A stretch of 64,000 bases of DNA from Flavobacteriaceae bacterium UBA980 (lineage in GTDB: Bacteria; Bacteroidota; Bacteroidia; Flavobacteriales; Flavobacteriaceae): contig DBBQ01000015.1 of assembly GCA_002292265.1 (NCBI GenBank), forward strand, positions 67,246-131,245, in the 5' to 3' direction. The notes under the pieces were generated by a model. It did no database searches. It saw nothing but the letters and a program-made list of their open reading frames with translations, and was not told where the DNA came from. Below are positions 36,191 through 44,774 of this stretch, one piece after another; position 1 is the stretch's first letter; each line of letters opens with the position of its first letter. The position numbers and the translations under genes were made by a program.

Positions 36191-36676
36191 ATGTCTACAG
36201 CAAATTACAAATCTGTTTTTGAAGCGCTTCAAGCTCTTTTTAACGATTCCAAACCCTCCGTTATAAGCGGTCTAGAAAAGTGCTGCGAGTTCCTCAGACA
36301 ACGATTCGACCACTACGACTGGGTTGGCTTTTATTTTGCTGATTTCAACACAGAAACACTACATCTCAAGGCTTTTTCAGGAATCCCAACAGATCATACG
36401 TCCATCCCTTTTGGAAAAGGAATTTGTGGACAAGTAGCCCTATCCCATCAAAATTTTATGGTTCCTGATGTACAAGATCAAGACAATTACATTGCCTGTA
36501 GTATCGATGTGCGCTCAGAACTCGTTGTACCTTTATTTTTTGAAGGAAAAAATATCGGTCAGATTGATATCGACTCGAACAAAATAAACCCCTTTTCTAA
36601 GGAAGATGAGCAATTACTAGAAGCTTGTTGTGACCTGATTTCAAGTACCTACGGAGCTTCACTATTACATATTTAA
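36191..36676 (+). CDS. GAF-domain protein related to free methionine-R-sulfoxide reductase
   Basis: 161-residue cytosolic single GAF domain. The segments GKGICGQVA and YIACSIDVRSELVVP align with the fRMsr (E. coli YebR) motifs GRGVCG and GHIACDAASNSEIV, giving the two cysteines nearest the active site. The first YebR cysteine (in GKIAC) has no counterpart here (SGIPTDHTS), so activity is uncertain. The ATG at 36191 is used rather than a TTG at 36143, which would lie upstream of the promoter. Precedes purH by 7 bases. Confidence 0.85.
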   Translation: MSTANYKSVFEALQALFNDSKPSVISGLEKCCEFLRQRFDHYDWVGFYFADFNTETLHLKAFSGIPTDHTSIPFGKGICGQVALSHQNFMVPDVQDQDNYIACSIDVRSELVVPLFFEGKNIGQIDIDSNKINPFSKEDEQLLEACCDLISSTYGASLLHI

Positions 36677-36683
36677 TTTCACT

Positions 36684-38207
36684 ATGCTACCAAAAAAAAT
36701 TACTTCTGCCCTTATTTCTGTATTTGATAAAACAGGCTTAGCACCTTTAATTGAGGCTCTGGTTGAAAATGGGGTTTCGCTGTACTCTACCGGAGGTACG
36801 GAACGCTTTATTCGCGACCTGGGCTTTGAGGTAAATGCTGTTGAAGATTTAACCGGATATCCCTCTATATTGGGAGGAAGGGTCAAAACACTCCACCCCA
36901 AGGTTTTTGGAGGAATTCTCAATCGATCCGAAAATCCGTCAGACCAAGAGGAATTGAAAACTTATGAGATTCCTGTTTTTGATTTGGTTATCGTGGACCT
37001 CTATCCTTTTGAAAAAACAGTAGCTGGAAATGCCACAGAAAGTGAAATCATAGAAAAAATTGATATTGGAGGGATTGCCTTAATTCGCGCCGCTGCTAAG
37101 AATTACAACGACATTGTATGCCTTTCAGATAAAGCGGACTACAACTCCTTTTTGACACTTTACAAAGCCTCTCAGGGAACTACAACTTTAGAAGATCGCA
37201 AAGCTTTTGCGGTCAAAGCCTTTCATACCTCTTCGCACTACGATACTGCTATTTTTAATCATTTTAATGAACGAGAAAATCGTTTGAAATTGAGCATCAG
37301 CAACTCCAAAGAACTACGTTACGGAGAAAATCCTCATCAAAAAGGACAATTTTATGGTCCGCTCTCAGATCTATTGGAACAAGTTCATGGAAAAGAAATT
37401 TCCTACAACAACTTTTTGGACATTGACGCTGCAGTAAACCTCATTTTGGAATTTTACGAAGGGGCTCCAGCTTTTGGAATTTTAAAACACAACAACGCCT
37501 GTGGATTTGCCGTACGTGAAACCCTTGAAGATGCCTACCGAGACGCTCTAGCAGGAGATCCTGTTTCCGCTTTTGGCGGGGTACTGATTTGCAATAAACC
37601 CATCGACCTAAACACCGCTACTGAAATTCACACTCTTTTTTGTGAGGTGGTGATTGCTCCGGGATACGATGCCGAAGCCTTACAACTTTTAAAAGAAAAA
37701 AAGAATCGAATCCTCTTGATTCAAAAAGAAGGCAAACTTCCAGAACAAAGTCTGCGAACTTGTCTGAACGGAATCCTGGTACAAGACAAAGATCTCAAAA
37801 CAGACTTGGAAAGTGATTTAAATACAGTAACTAAAAAAGCGCCTTCCTCTTCTGAGACTCAAGATTTACTGTTTGCCTCGAAACTCTGTAAACACACAAA
37901 ATCCAACACTATTGTATTGGCAAAAAACCAACAAGTTCTTGCCTCGGGAACAGGACAAACCTCACGTGTAGATGCCCTGCATCAAGCCATCCATAAAGCC
38001 CAAAATTTTGGGTTTGAACTTCAAGGCGCTGTCCTTGCCAGTGATGCCTTTTTCCCCTTTCCAGATTGTGTTGAAATTGCAAGCAAACAGGGAATAAAGG
38101 CAGTCATTCAACCTGGTGGATCAATAAAGGACAATCTCTCTGTTGAATATTGCGATTCTCAAGGAATAGCAATGGTCTTTACGGGAATACGTCACTTTAA
38201 ACATTAA
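36684..38207 (+). CDS. purH: Bifunctional AICAR formyltransferase / IMP cyclohydrolase
   Basis: 507-residue enzyme for the last two steps of purine synthesis. N-terminal IMP cyclohydrolase domain (YSTGGTERFI, GRVKTLHPKVFGGIL) and C-terminal AICAR transformylase domain (RYGENPHQKG, GDPVSAFGG, and the C-terminal TGIRHFKH) are complete. Lies directly upstream of mreB. Confidence 0.97.
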   Translation: MLPKKITSALISVFDKTGLAPLIEALVENGVSLYSTGGTERFIRDLGFEVNAVEDLTGYPSILGGRVKTLHPKVFGGILNRSENPSDQEELKTYEIPVFDLVIVDLYPFEKTVAGNATESEIIEKIDIGGIALIRAAAKNYNDIVCLSDKADYNSFLTLYKASQGTTTLEDRKAFAVKAFHTSSHYDTAIFNHFNERENRLKLSISNSKELRYGENPHQKGQFYGPLSDLLEQVHGKEISYNNFLDIDAAVNLILEFYEGAPAFGILKHNNACGFAVRETLEDAYRDALAGDPVSAFGGVLICNKPIDLNTATEIHTLFCEVVIAPGYDAEALQLLKEKKNRILLIQKEGKLPEQSLRTCLNGILVQDKDLKTDLESDLNTVTKKAPSSSETQDLLFASKLCKHTKSNTIVLAKNQQVLASGTGQTSRVDALHQAIHKAQNFGFELQGAVLASDAFFPFPDCVEIASKQGIKAVIQPGGSIKDNLSVEYCDSQGIAMVFTGIRHFKH

Positions 38208-38238
38208 TTCTTAATTTTACGTACATTTAAAAACAACG

Positions 38239-39258
38239 ATGGGATTTTTTTCAGAAGACATTGCAATAGATTTAGGTACCGCAAATACCCTAATTATTCA
38301 CAACGACAAGGTTGTGGTTAACAGCCCATCTATCGTTGCAATAGATCGCACAACAAATAAAGTCATTGCTATAGGTCAAGAAGCCAGCATGATGCAAGGG
38401 AAAACCCATGAGAACATCAGGACGGTCCGACCGCTGAAAGACGGTGTGATCGCAGACTTCTATGCCTCTGAGCAAATGATCAGTCGTTTGATCAAAAGTA
38501 TCCCTACGCTACACCGTCGTTTTTTTTCTCCCTCTTTGCGTATGACAATTTGTATTCCATCGGGAATTACTGAGGTTGAAATGCGTGCTGTAAAAGAATC
38601 TGCAGAACGGGTCAATGGAAAAGAAGTTTACTTAATCCACGAACCCATGGCTGCAGCTATTGGAATTGGGATTGACATCATGCAACCCAAAGGAAATATG
38701 ATTGTGGATATTGGTGGGGGTACTACAGAAATTGCAGTGATCGCACTTTCGGGTATTGTCTGTGATAAATCCATCAAGATCGCAGGAGATGTTTTTACTG
38801 GTGACATCATCAATTTTATGCGCAGCAAGCACAATCTTTACATCGGAGATCGCACTGCAGAAAAAATTAAAATTCTTGTTGGGAGTGTCACTGAAGATTT
38901 AGAAAACCCTCCGGAGGAGATGTCTGTACAAGGAAGAGATTTATTAACTGGCAAGCCCAAACAGGTCGTTATCAGCCATGTGGAAGTCTCCAAAGCATTG
39001 GACAAATCGGTGGTTCGAATAGAAGATGCTATTATGGAGACCCTTTCGCAAACCCCTCCTGAACTTTCTGCAGATATTTACAACACTGGAATCTACCTCG
39101 CTGGGGGAGGTGCCTTACTCCGAGGCTTGGATCAGCGCTTGTCACAAAAAACAGACCTGCCCATCTATGTCGCGGAAGAACCCTTAGAAGCTGTGGTTCG
39201 AGGAACAGGTATTGCACTTAAAAACGTAGAACGATTTAAGACCGTTTTGATTAAATAA
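38239..39258 (+). CDS. mreB: Rod shape-determining actin-like protein MreB
   Basis: 339-residue bacterial actin that guides lateral cell-wall synthesis. Phosphate-binding IDLGTANTLI at the N-terminus, IVDIGGGTTEIAVIALSG near residue 155, and AGGGALLRGLD near 290 are typical. ATG start 31 bases after purH, with a weak TAATTTTA box between. First gene of the complete mre-mrdA-rodA elongasome set. Confidence 0.97.
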   Translation: MGFFSEDIAIDLGTANTLIIHNDKVVVNSPSIVAIDRTTNKVIAIGQEASMMQGKTHENIRTVRPLKDGVIADFYASEQMISRLIKSIPTLHRRFFSPSLRMTICIPSGITEVEMRAVKESAERVNGKEVYLIHEPMAAAIGIGIDIMQPKGNMIVDIGGGTTEIAVIALSGIVCDKSIKIAGDVFTGDIINFMRSKHNLYIGDRTAEKIKILVGSVTEDLENPPEEMSVQGRDLLTGKPKQVVISHVEVSKALDKSVVRIEDAIMETLSQTPPELSADIYNTGIYLAGGGALLRGLDQRLSQKTDLPIYVAEEPLEAVVRGTGIALKNVERFKTVLIK

Positions 39259-39264
39259 TTTGTT

Positions 39265-40083
39265 GTGAAGCGAATCCTCAATGCGCTCGTACAATTTAGA
39301 AATCCCATACTCTATCTTTTACTTTTAGGGCTTTCCTTCTTTTTTTTAGATAATAAGAGTAGCTTTCACCAAAGCCAATTGGAAAAATACGGCTTGTATG
39401 TTTCGCAAAATCTTTACAGGGTGAGCCACCAAATTGGGAATTATTTTCAGCTGAAAAAAATCAATGAAAAGCTCCTACAAGAAAATAAGGCACTCAAAGA
39501 ATTGGAATTAAAATCTAAAGGTATTCCCCTTTACCCAAGTGCATTGAAAGTCAAGAGACGCTTTCCCTTTCAGGTCAAAGCTGCCCACATTATAAAAAAC
39601 AGTTTTTTAAATCAGCAAAATTTTCTCATCATTGACAAAGGGGCTGAGGATGGAATCAAAGAAGAAATGGCTGTAATTACAGATCGTGGAATTATTGGTA
39701 TTGTAAAATCTGTCTCTAATCACTACGCTAGTGTCATTTCCATTTTGAATCAAGATTTAAAAATAAATGTGCGTCTAAAAAATAGTGCTGCATTTGGAAC
39801 CCTCTCTTGGAAAGGTAAAAATCCAATCGATTTTCAAGTGGAAGATGTTGTTATGAATGCCCAGCTAGAAAAAGGAGATACCCTAATCACTGGAGGAATG
39901 TCCTCCTACTTCCCTTTAGGAATACCGCTTGGGAAAATTTCTGAATTTGAACACGATATTCAAAGTGGTTATTATACAATTAGCACTGAACTTTTTGAAG
40001 ACCCTTCACAAGTATATTATGTGTATGTCATCGAAAATTTAGATCAAAAGGAAATCAACGAATTGAAAAATGAGCAGCCCTAA
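39265..40083 (+). CDS. mreC: Rod shape-determining protein MreC
   Basis: 272-residue bitopic inner-membrane protein: one N-terminal membrane helix (about 15-28), coiled coil (about 60-85; INEKLLQENKALKELELK) and periplasmic beta domain. It links MreB to PBP2. The start is a GTG 6 bases after the mreB stop, the only start consistent with the N-terminal helix. Its stop overlaps mreD by 1 base (TAATG). Confidence 0.94.
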   Translation: MKRILNALVQFRNPILYLLLLGLSFFFLDNKSSFHQSQLEKYGLYVSQNLYRVSHQIGNYFQLKKINEKLLQENKALKELELKSKGIPLYPSALKVKRRFPFQVKAAHIIKNSFLNQQNFLIIDKGAEDGIKEEMAVITDRGIIGIVKSVSNHYASVISILNQDLKINVRLKNSAAFGTLSWKGKNPIDFQVEDVVMNAQLEKGDTLITGGMSSYFPLGIPLGKISEFEHDIQSGYYTISTELFEDPSQVYYVYVIENLDQKEINELKNEQP

Positions 40084-40592
40084 TGAACAGCAGTAGTCTA
40101 CAACTTGTCAGTATGTTTGTTCTCATGGTTTTACTCCAAGTAATGCTGTTTAACAACCTGCAACTCTTTGGATTTATAAACCCTATGGTTTATCTTTTAT
40201 TTATAATAATGTATCGTTTTGAAAGTGATCAAACCCTCTTTATCCTCTTGAGTTTTATTCTTGGATTTTCAATCGATTTTTTATCTCAATCGGGAGGGGC
40301 TCACAGTATTGCAACACTAACAATTGGTTTTTTAAGACCGCTCCTCATTCGAAACGCTTTTGGAGTAACCGCAGAAATTCCAACTAGTTTTTACAACGAT
40401 TCGAGGACATTGAACAAAACCATATTCCTAGCTCTGATAATTAGTATTCACCACCTACTTTACTTTAGTTTTGTGTTTTTCAATTGGAATGCAATTTATC
40501 TTATTTTAAAGAATACTCTGTTGGCTTCCGTATTTTCATTAATTTTAATTGCTCTGTTATCAAGCTTTTACAAAAAATTGAATGATTCGTAA
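40083..40592 (+). CDS. mreD: Rod shape-determining protein MreD
   Basis: 169-residue inner-membrane protein with five to six hydrophobic helices (NNLQLFGFINPMVYLLFIIMY is typical). Part of the MreBCD elongasome. Overlaps mreC by 1 base and mrdA by 11 bases. Confidence 0.92.
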   Translation: MNSSSLQLVSMFVLMVLLQVMLFNNLQLFGFINPMVYLLFIIMYRFESDQTLFILLSFILGFSIDFLSQSGGAHSIATLTIGFLRPLLIRNAFGVTAEIPTSFYNDSRTLNKTIFLALIISIHHLLYFSFVFFNWNAIYLILKNTLLASVFSLILIALLSSFYKKLNDS

Positions 40593-42444
40593 ATTTCTCT
40601 TATTGAGTTTTACACTTGGAAGTTCCCTTCTTTTCATCTTCCAGCTTACAACCTTGCAATTATTTAATTCAGACTACACAGAACGTTCACTAAACAATGC
40701 CGTTCAAAAACGTCCCATTTATCCCACGCGTGGTTTGATTTATGACCGTAACGGAACTCTTTGGGTAGCGAACAAACCGGTGTATGATTTAATGGTAGTA
40801 CCCGAAAACCTAAATGCCTTCGACACTTTGGAATTATCAAAGAGCTTGAAAATCACTAAAGAAACACTTCTCACGCAAATCCAAGAGGCAAAACGATTTT
40901 CGAGAAAACTTCCCTCAGTGGTTATGCGTCAATTATCCCTAGCTGAGGTAGGCATCCTTCAAGAGAAAATGTGGAAGTACACCGGTTTTTATTTCCAAAA
41001 GAAATCCACTCGTGATTATTTACTACCCATTGGTGCCAATGTATTGGGATATACCAGTGAAACCAACCAAAATGAAATCAAAACCAAATCAGATTACGAC
41101 CTTGGAGAAATGATCGGTCGGCAAGGAATAGAAAAAACCTATGAGGAAGTATTACGTGGAACAAAAGGAGAGCAACTTTTCCAAAAAGACCGCTTTAATC
41201 GAATCATAGGAGCTTATGAAGGAGGTGCTTATGACAAAGCCTCTGAAGCGGCTGAAGATCTTACTCTAAGCTTAGATGCTGTGTTACAAGCTTATGGAGA
41301 ATCTCTTATGAATAACAAAAGAGGGGGTATTGTGGCGTTAGAACCAGAAAGTGGAGAAGTCCTGGCCTTGATCACCGCTCCAAATTATAACCCCAATTTA
41401 CTAGTTGGTAGAGACCGTTCCAAATTTTTTAATAAACTGGTCCAGGACACGCTCGCCAAACCTCTTTTTGATCGAAGCTTGCAGGCGGAATACTCACCGG
41501 GATCGCCATTTAAAACCCTCAATGCACTAATCGGTCTTCAAGAGAATGTCATCACATCCGAAACTATTTTTGCTTGTAATGAAGGGCATTTTTATGCGCG
41601 TGGGGCCTTTATGGGATGTCATTGTAGAGTGGGTACGAAAAGTGATTTAAAGAAAGGGATTTACAACTCGTGTAATACCTATTTTGCCAAAACCTTTATG
41701 CGTATAATTGAAAGTAAACCGACGCCAGAAGAAGGGGTTAATTTATGGAAAACACATCTTGAAAAGTTTGGATTAGGGAATTATTTAGGGTACGACTTAC
41801 CCATAGGTAAGCGCGGTTTTATTCCCGATAGCGAGTATTACAATCGCTGGTATCCTAAAGGAAGTTGGGTTGCTACGAACGTCGTTTCCAACGCGATTGG
41901 TCAAGGTGAAATTCTCACAACCCCCATTCAAATGGCAAATTTTACAGCCACCATTGCCAATCGGGGGTATTATCGAAAACCCCATTTTAAAAAAACCAAC
42001 TCGCTACAGGAGCGCGATTCGTTGTACCCTATTAACCAAACTTCAATCGACACCCAACACTTTGAAACGGTTATTGAAGGAATGCACCAGGTAGTTGAAA
42101 AAGGAACAGCTCGCATTGCGAGAATTAAAGGAATTGAGGTGTGTGGTAAAACGGGAACTGTAGAGAATTTTATTCGGTTAAATGGCGAAAAAACGCAGCT
42201 AACAGACCACTCCATTTTTGTGGCTTTTGCTCCCAAAGACGAACCAAAGATTGCCGTCGCTGTTTTTATCGAAAATGGTTATTGGGGAGCCCGATGGGCA
42301 GCACCCATTGCCAGTTTGATGATTGAAAAATACTTGAATGGAGAGGTAAAAAGAGGGTGGCTGGAAAACAGAATGCTGGAAGGAAGTCTCCAATCAGAAT
42401 ACGAAAAACCACTTTTGGGAAAAGCCTTTACAATCAATGAATAA
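40582..42444 (+). CDS. mrdA: Penicillin-binding protein 2 (peptidoglycan transpeptidase)
   Basis: 620-residue elongation-specific class B PBP. One N-terminal membrane helix, PBP dimer domain, then the transpeptidase domain with active-site SxxK as SPFK in EYSPGSPFKTL, SxN as SCN in YNSCNTYF and KTG in CGKTGTVEN. The SPFK version is usual in Bacteroidota. Overlaps mreD and rodA, so the elongation genes are tightly coupled. Confidence 0.96.
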   Translation: MIRKFLLLSFTLGSSLLFIFQLTTLQLFNSDYTERSLNNAVQKRPIYPTRGLIYDRNGTLWVANKPVYDLMVVPENLNAFDTLELSKSLKITKETLLTQIQEAKRFSRKLPSVVMRQLSLAEVGILQEKMWKYTGFYFQKKSTRDYLLPIGANVLGYTSETNQNEIKTKSDYDLGEMIGRQGIEKTYEEVLRGTKGEQLFQKDRFNRIIGAYEGGAYDKASEAAEDLTLSLDAVLQAYGESLMNNKRGGIVALEPESGEVLALITAPNYNPNLLVGRDRSKFFNKLVQDTLAKPLFDRSLQAEYSPGSPFKTLNALIGLQENVITSETIFACNEGHFYARGAFMGCHCRVGTKSDLKKGIYNSCNTYFAKTFMRIIESKPTPEEGVNLWKTHLEKFGLGNYLGYDLPIGKRGFIPDSEYYNRWYPKGSWVATNVVSNAIGQGEILTTPIQMANFTATIANRGYYRKPHFKKTNSLQERDSLYPINQTSIDTQHFETVIEGMHQVVEKGTARIARIKGIEVCGKTGTVENFIRLNGEKTQLTDHSIFVAFAPKDEPKIAVAVFIENGYWGARWAAPIASLMIEKYLNGEVKRGWLENRMLEGSLQSEYEKPLLGKAFTINE

Positions 42445-43690
42445 TCCCTTTCTTTTACGCATAGATTGGCTGAGTTTCTTCCTCTATTTAATTCTGGTTT
42501 CTTTTGGGATTAGCAATATTTATTCAACAGGCTTTACTGAGGAATCCCTTTCTTTATTTGAATGGACAACTCCCGCAGGGAAACAGTTTTGGATTTTTAT
42601 TTTTTCCCTTGTTCTATTTCCATTTGTAATATTCATCAATTCTAACTTTTTTGAGCATTTAGCTTATGTGTTCTATGGACTTTCTATTTTGAGTTTAGTG
42701 GGCTTGTTCCTTTTTGGTCAAAAAATCTCAGGAGCCACCTCTTGGTATCTTATCGGGGGGTTTAGTCTACAACCGTCTGAATTTGCAAAAATCACTACCG
42801 CTTTATTTTTAACCGCAAGATTGAGTTCCATTCAAATGGACTTTAAAAAAAGACAGGAGTTATTCAAGTTGTTTTTAGTGATTGGTGTTCCTCTACTCCT
42901 TGTCCTCCTCCAGCCAGACGCGGGGTCTGCACTGGTATTTATTGCATTGTTTTTTGTTTTATTTCGAGAGGGATTAGACATGCGTATTTTTTATCTCGCC
43001 CTTGCCCTAGTGATCGTTTTTATTTTGACCCTGCTTTTTCAACCCCTGAATTTCAGTATTGCCTTAGCTGTTCTTTTTTTGCTCGTTTTTCGATTCTTAA
43101 AAAAAAGCAACTCCAAAGTCAAAAAAACCCCTTTTCTTCTTGTTTTTGTCACTCTTGTATTTTTTTCGCTATCGGTAAATTTCATTTTTAATAATGTTTT
43201 TGAACAGCGGCATCGCGATCGTTTTAATGTAGTTCTGGGTCTAGAAACCGACACACGCGGGATCGGATATAACATCAATCAATCTAAAATTGCGATCGGT
43301 TCTGGTGGTTTTTCTGGTAAAGGTTTTCTGAATGGAACACAAACCAAAGGAGGTTTTGTCCCGGCACAACATACGGACTACATCTTTACCACCATTGGTG
43401 AGGAATGGGGATTTATAGGAAGTAGTGGACTCATTATTCTCTTTACAGTCCTAATCCTTCGTATCCTTTATCGTGCAGAAAAACACACGCAACCTTTTCC
43501 CAGGATTTTTTCATACTGTTTCGCCAGTATGCTTTTTATTCATTTTTTTGTCAATATTGGGATGACCTTAGGGCTGGTTCCTACGGTTGGAATTCCACTT
43601 CCATTTATTAGCTATGGAGGGACAAACCTTTTGGCATTTAGCCTGATGCTGTTTGTTTATTTAAACCTAGATGCGAACCGACTCAGCTGA
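42437..43690 (+). CDS. rodA: Rod shape-determining protein RodA (SEDS glycosyltransferase)
   Basis: 417-residue SEDS-family peptidoglycan polymerase with about ten membrane helices. Family motifs are GGFSLQPSEFAKI near residue 112, HTDYIFTTIGEEWGFIG near 312 and the C-terminal GIPLPFISYGGTNLL. It works with PBP2. The ATG overlaps the mrdA stop by 8 bases. Its stop is separated by 1 base from the stop of the converging permease gene. Confidence 0.96.
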   Translation: MNNPFLLRIDWLSFFLYLILVSFGISNIYSTGFTEESLSLFEWTTPAGKQFWIFIFSLVLFPFVIFINSNFFEHLAYVFYGLSILSLVGLFLFGQKISGATSWYLIGGFSLQPSEFAKITTALFLTARLSSIQMDFKKRQELFKLFLVIGVPLLLVLLQPDAGSALVFIALFFVLFREGLDMRIFYLALALVIVFILTLLFQPLNFSIALAVLFLLVFRFLKKSNSKVKKTPFLLVFVTLVFFSLSVNFIFNNVFEQRHRDRFNVVLGLETDTRGIGYNINQSKIAIGSGGFSGKGFLNGTQTKGGFVPAQHTDYIFTTIGEEWGFIGSSGLIILFTVLILRILYRAEKHTQPFPRIFSYCFASMLFIHFFVNIGMTLGLVPTVGIPLPFISYGGTNLLAFSLMLFVYLNLDANRLS

Positions 43691-43691
43691 A

Positions 43692-44768
43692 TTAACGCCT
43701 CACATCCAATGCATCACTTAAACTGTTCCCCAAAGTCATAAAGGCTAACACCAAGCTCATGATGGCAAGTCCTGGTAAAATGGCTAAATAGGGTTTCCCT
43801 AGAAGTAAATATCTAAAATGGTCTTTTACCATTCCTCCCCAACTGGGCATGGGAGGTTGTGCCCCAATTCCTAAAAAACTCAATCCGCTTTCCATCAATA
43901 TGGCACTGGCAAAGTTCGCTGCGGAAATGACAATTAAAGGGGCTAGGATCATTGGGAGAATATGGTGTACTAAGATTCGAGTTTGAGAAAATCCAAGTAC
44001 GGTACCCGCTTGGACATAGATTTCTTCTTTTGTGGACTTTACTAAACCCCGAACCAAACGGGCTACCTCCACCCACATCGTAAAACCGACGGCTACAAAA
44101 ACTTGCCAAAATCCACGTCCTAAAGCCAGCGTGATGGCAATCACCATAAGAAGGGTAGGTATGGACCACATTACATTGATAAGCCACAAAATCAATTTGT
44201 CCACCCCGCCGCCATAGAAGCCTGCTAAAGCTCCCAAAAAAACACCAACTACTAGAGAAATAAGCACGGCTACAAACCCGATAGAAATAGAGATTCTTGA
44301 ACCGATAATCAAACGGCTTAATAAATCCCTTCCATATTTATCCGTTCCAAAAAGAAAATACTTTTCTTGTAAATACAGCCGCTCGATATCCGCTCTTTGC
44401 GTTCCTTTAGAAAATTGAGTAAAGGATATCGTTTCAAAATAATCGGTTGCATTTCCATACCGTTTAAAGGCGATCTCCTTTTCCGACCATCGTATTTCTT
44501 CGATCGGGATTTCCTCATTGGTATTCCGTGATCCCGTAAAAAAATTAGAGTCTTCCCTAGGAGCATTTCTGGGGATTGTCAAAACGTGACAAGAAAAACC
44601 AGGAGGTTTGGAGTGAATAGAAAGTAGCATTTGATTAGCAAACCTTGTTGCGTCGGGTGCCAATTGATAAGCAAAAACTGCAATCCCACAAACTCCGAGA
44701 ATATACAGGGCACTGACCAGCGCCCAAACGTCCTTTTTTAATCGATTTAAAGCACGTTTAAATTCCAA
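43692..44768 (-). CDS. OppC-type ABC transporter permease
   Basis: 358-residue inner-membrane permease of the DppC/OppC family, which moves peptides, nickel or related solutes. After the first helix comes a periplasmic loop of about 110 residues, then the conserved FGTDKYGRDLLSRLIIGSR, five membrane helices and the coupling EAA-like loop AGTVLGFSQTRILVHHILP. The start is a TTG 6 bases after the tsp stop; the upstream frame is closed by that same stop triplet. No ATPase, OppB or binding protein is in the window, so its partners must be elsewhere. Confidence 0.88.
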   Translation of the reverse strand: MEFKRALNRLKKDVWALVSALYILGVCGIAVFAYQLAPDATRFANQMLLSIHSKPPGFSCHVLTIPRNAPREDSNFFTGSRNTNEEIPIEEIRWSEKEIAFKRYGNATDYFETISFTQFSKGTQRADIERLYLQEKYFLFGTDKYGRDLLSRLIIGSRISISIGFVAVLISLVVGVFLGALAGFYGGGVDKLILWLINVMWSIPTLLMVIAITLALGRGFWQVFVAVGFTMWVEVARLVRGLVKSTKEEIYVQAGTVLGFSQTRILVHHILPMILAPLIVISAANFASAILMESGLSFLGIGAQPPMPSWGGMVKDHFRYLLLGKPYLAILPGLAIMSLVLAFMTLGNSLSDALDVRR

Positions 44769-44774
44769 ATGGGT

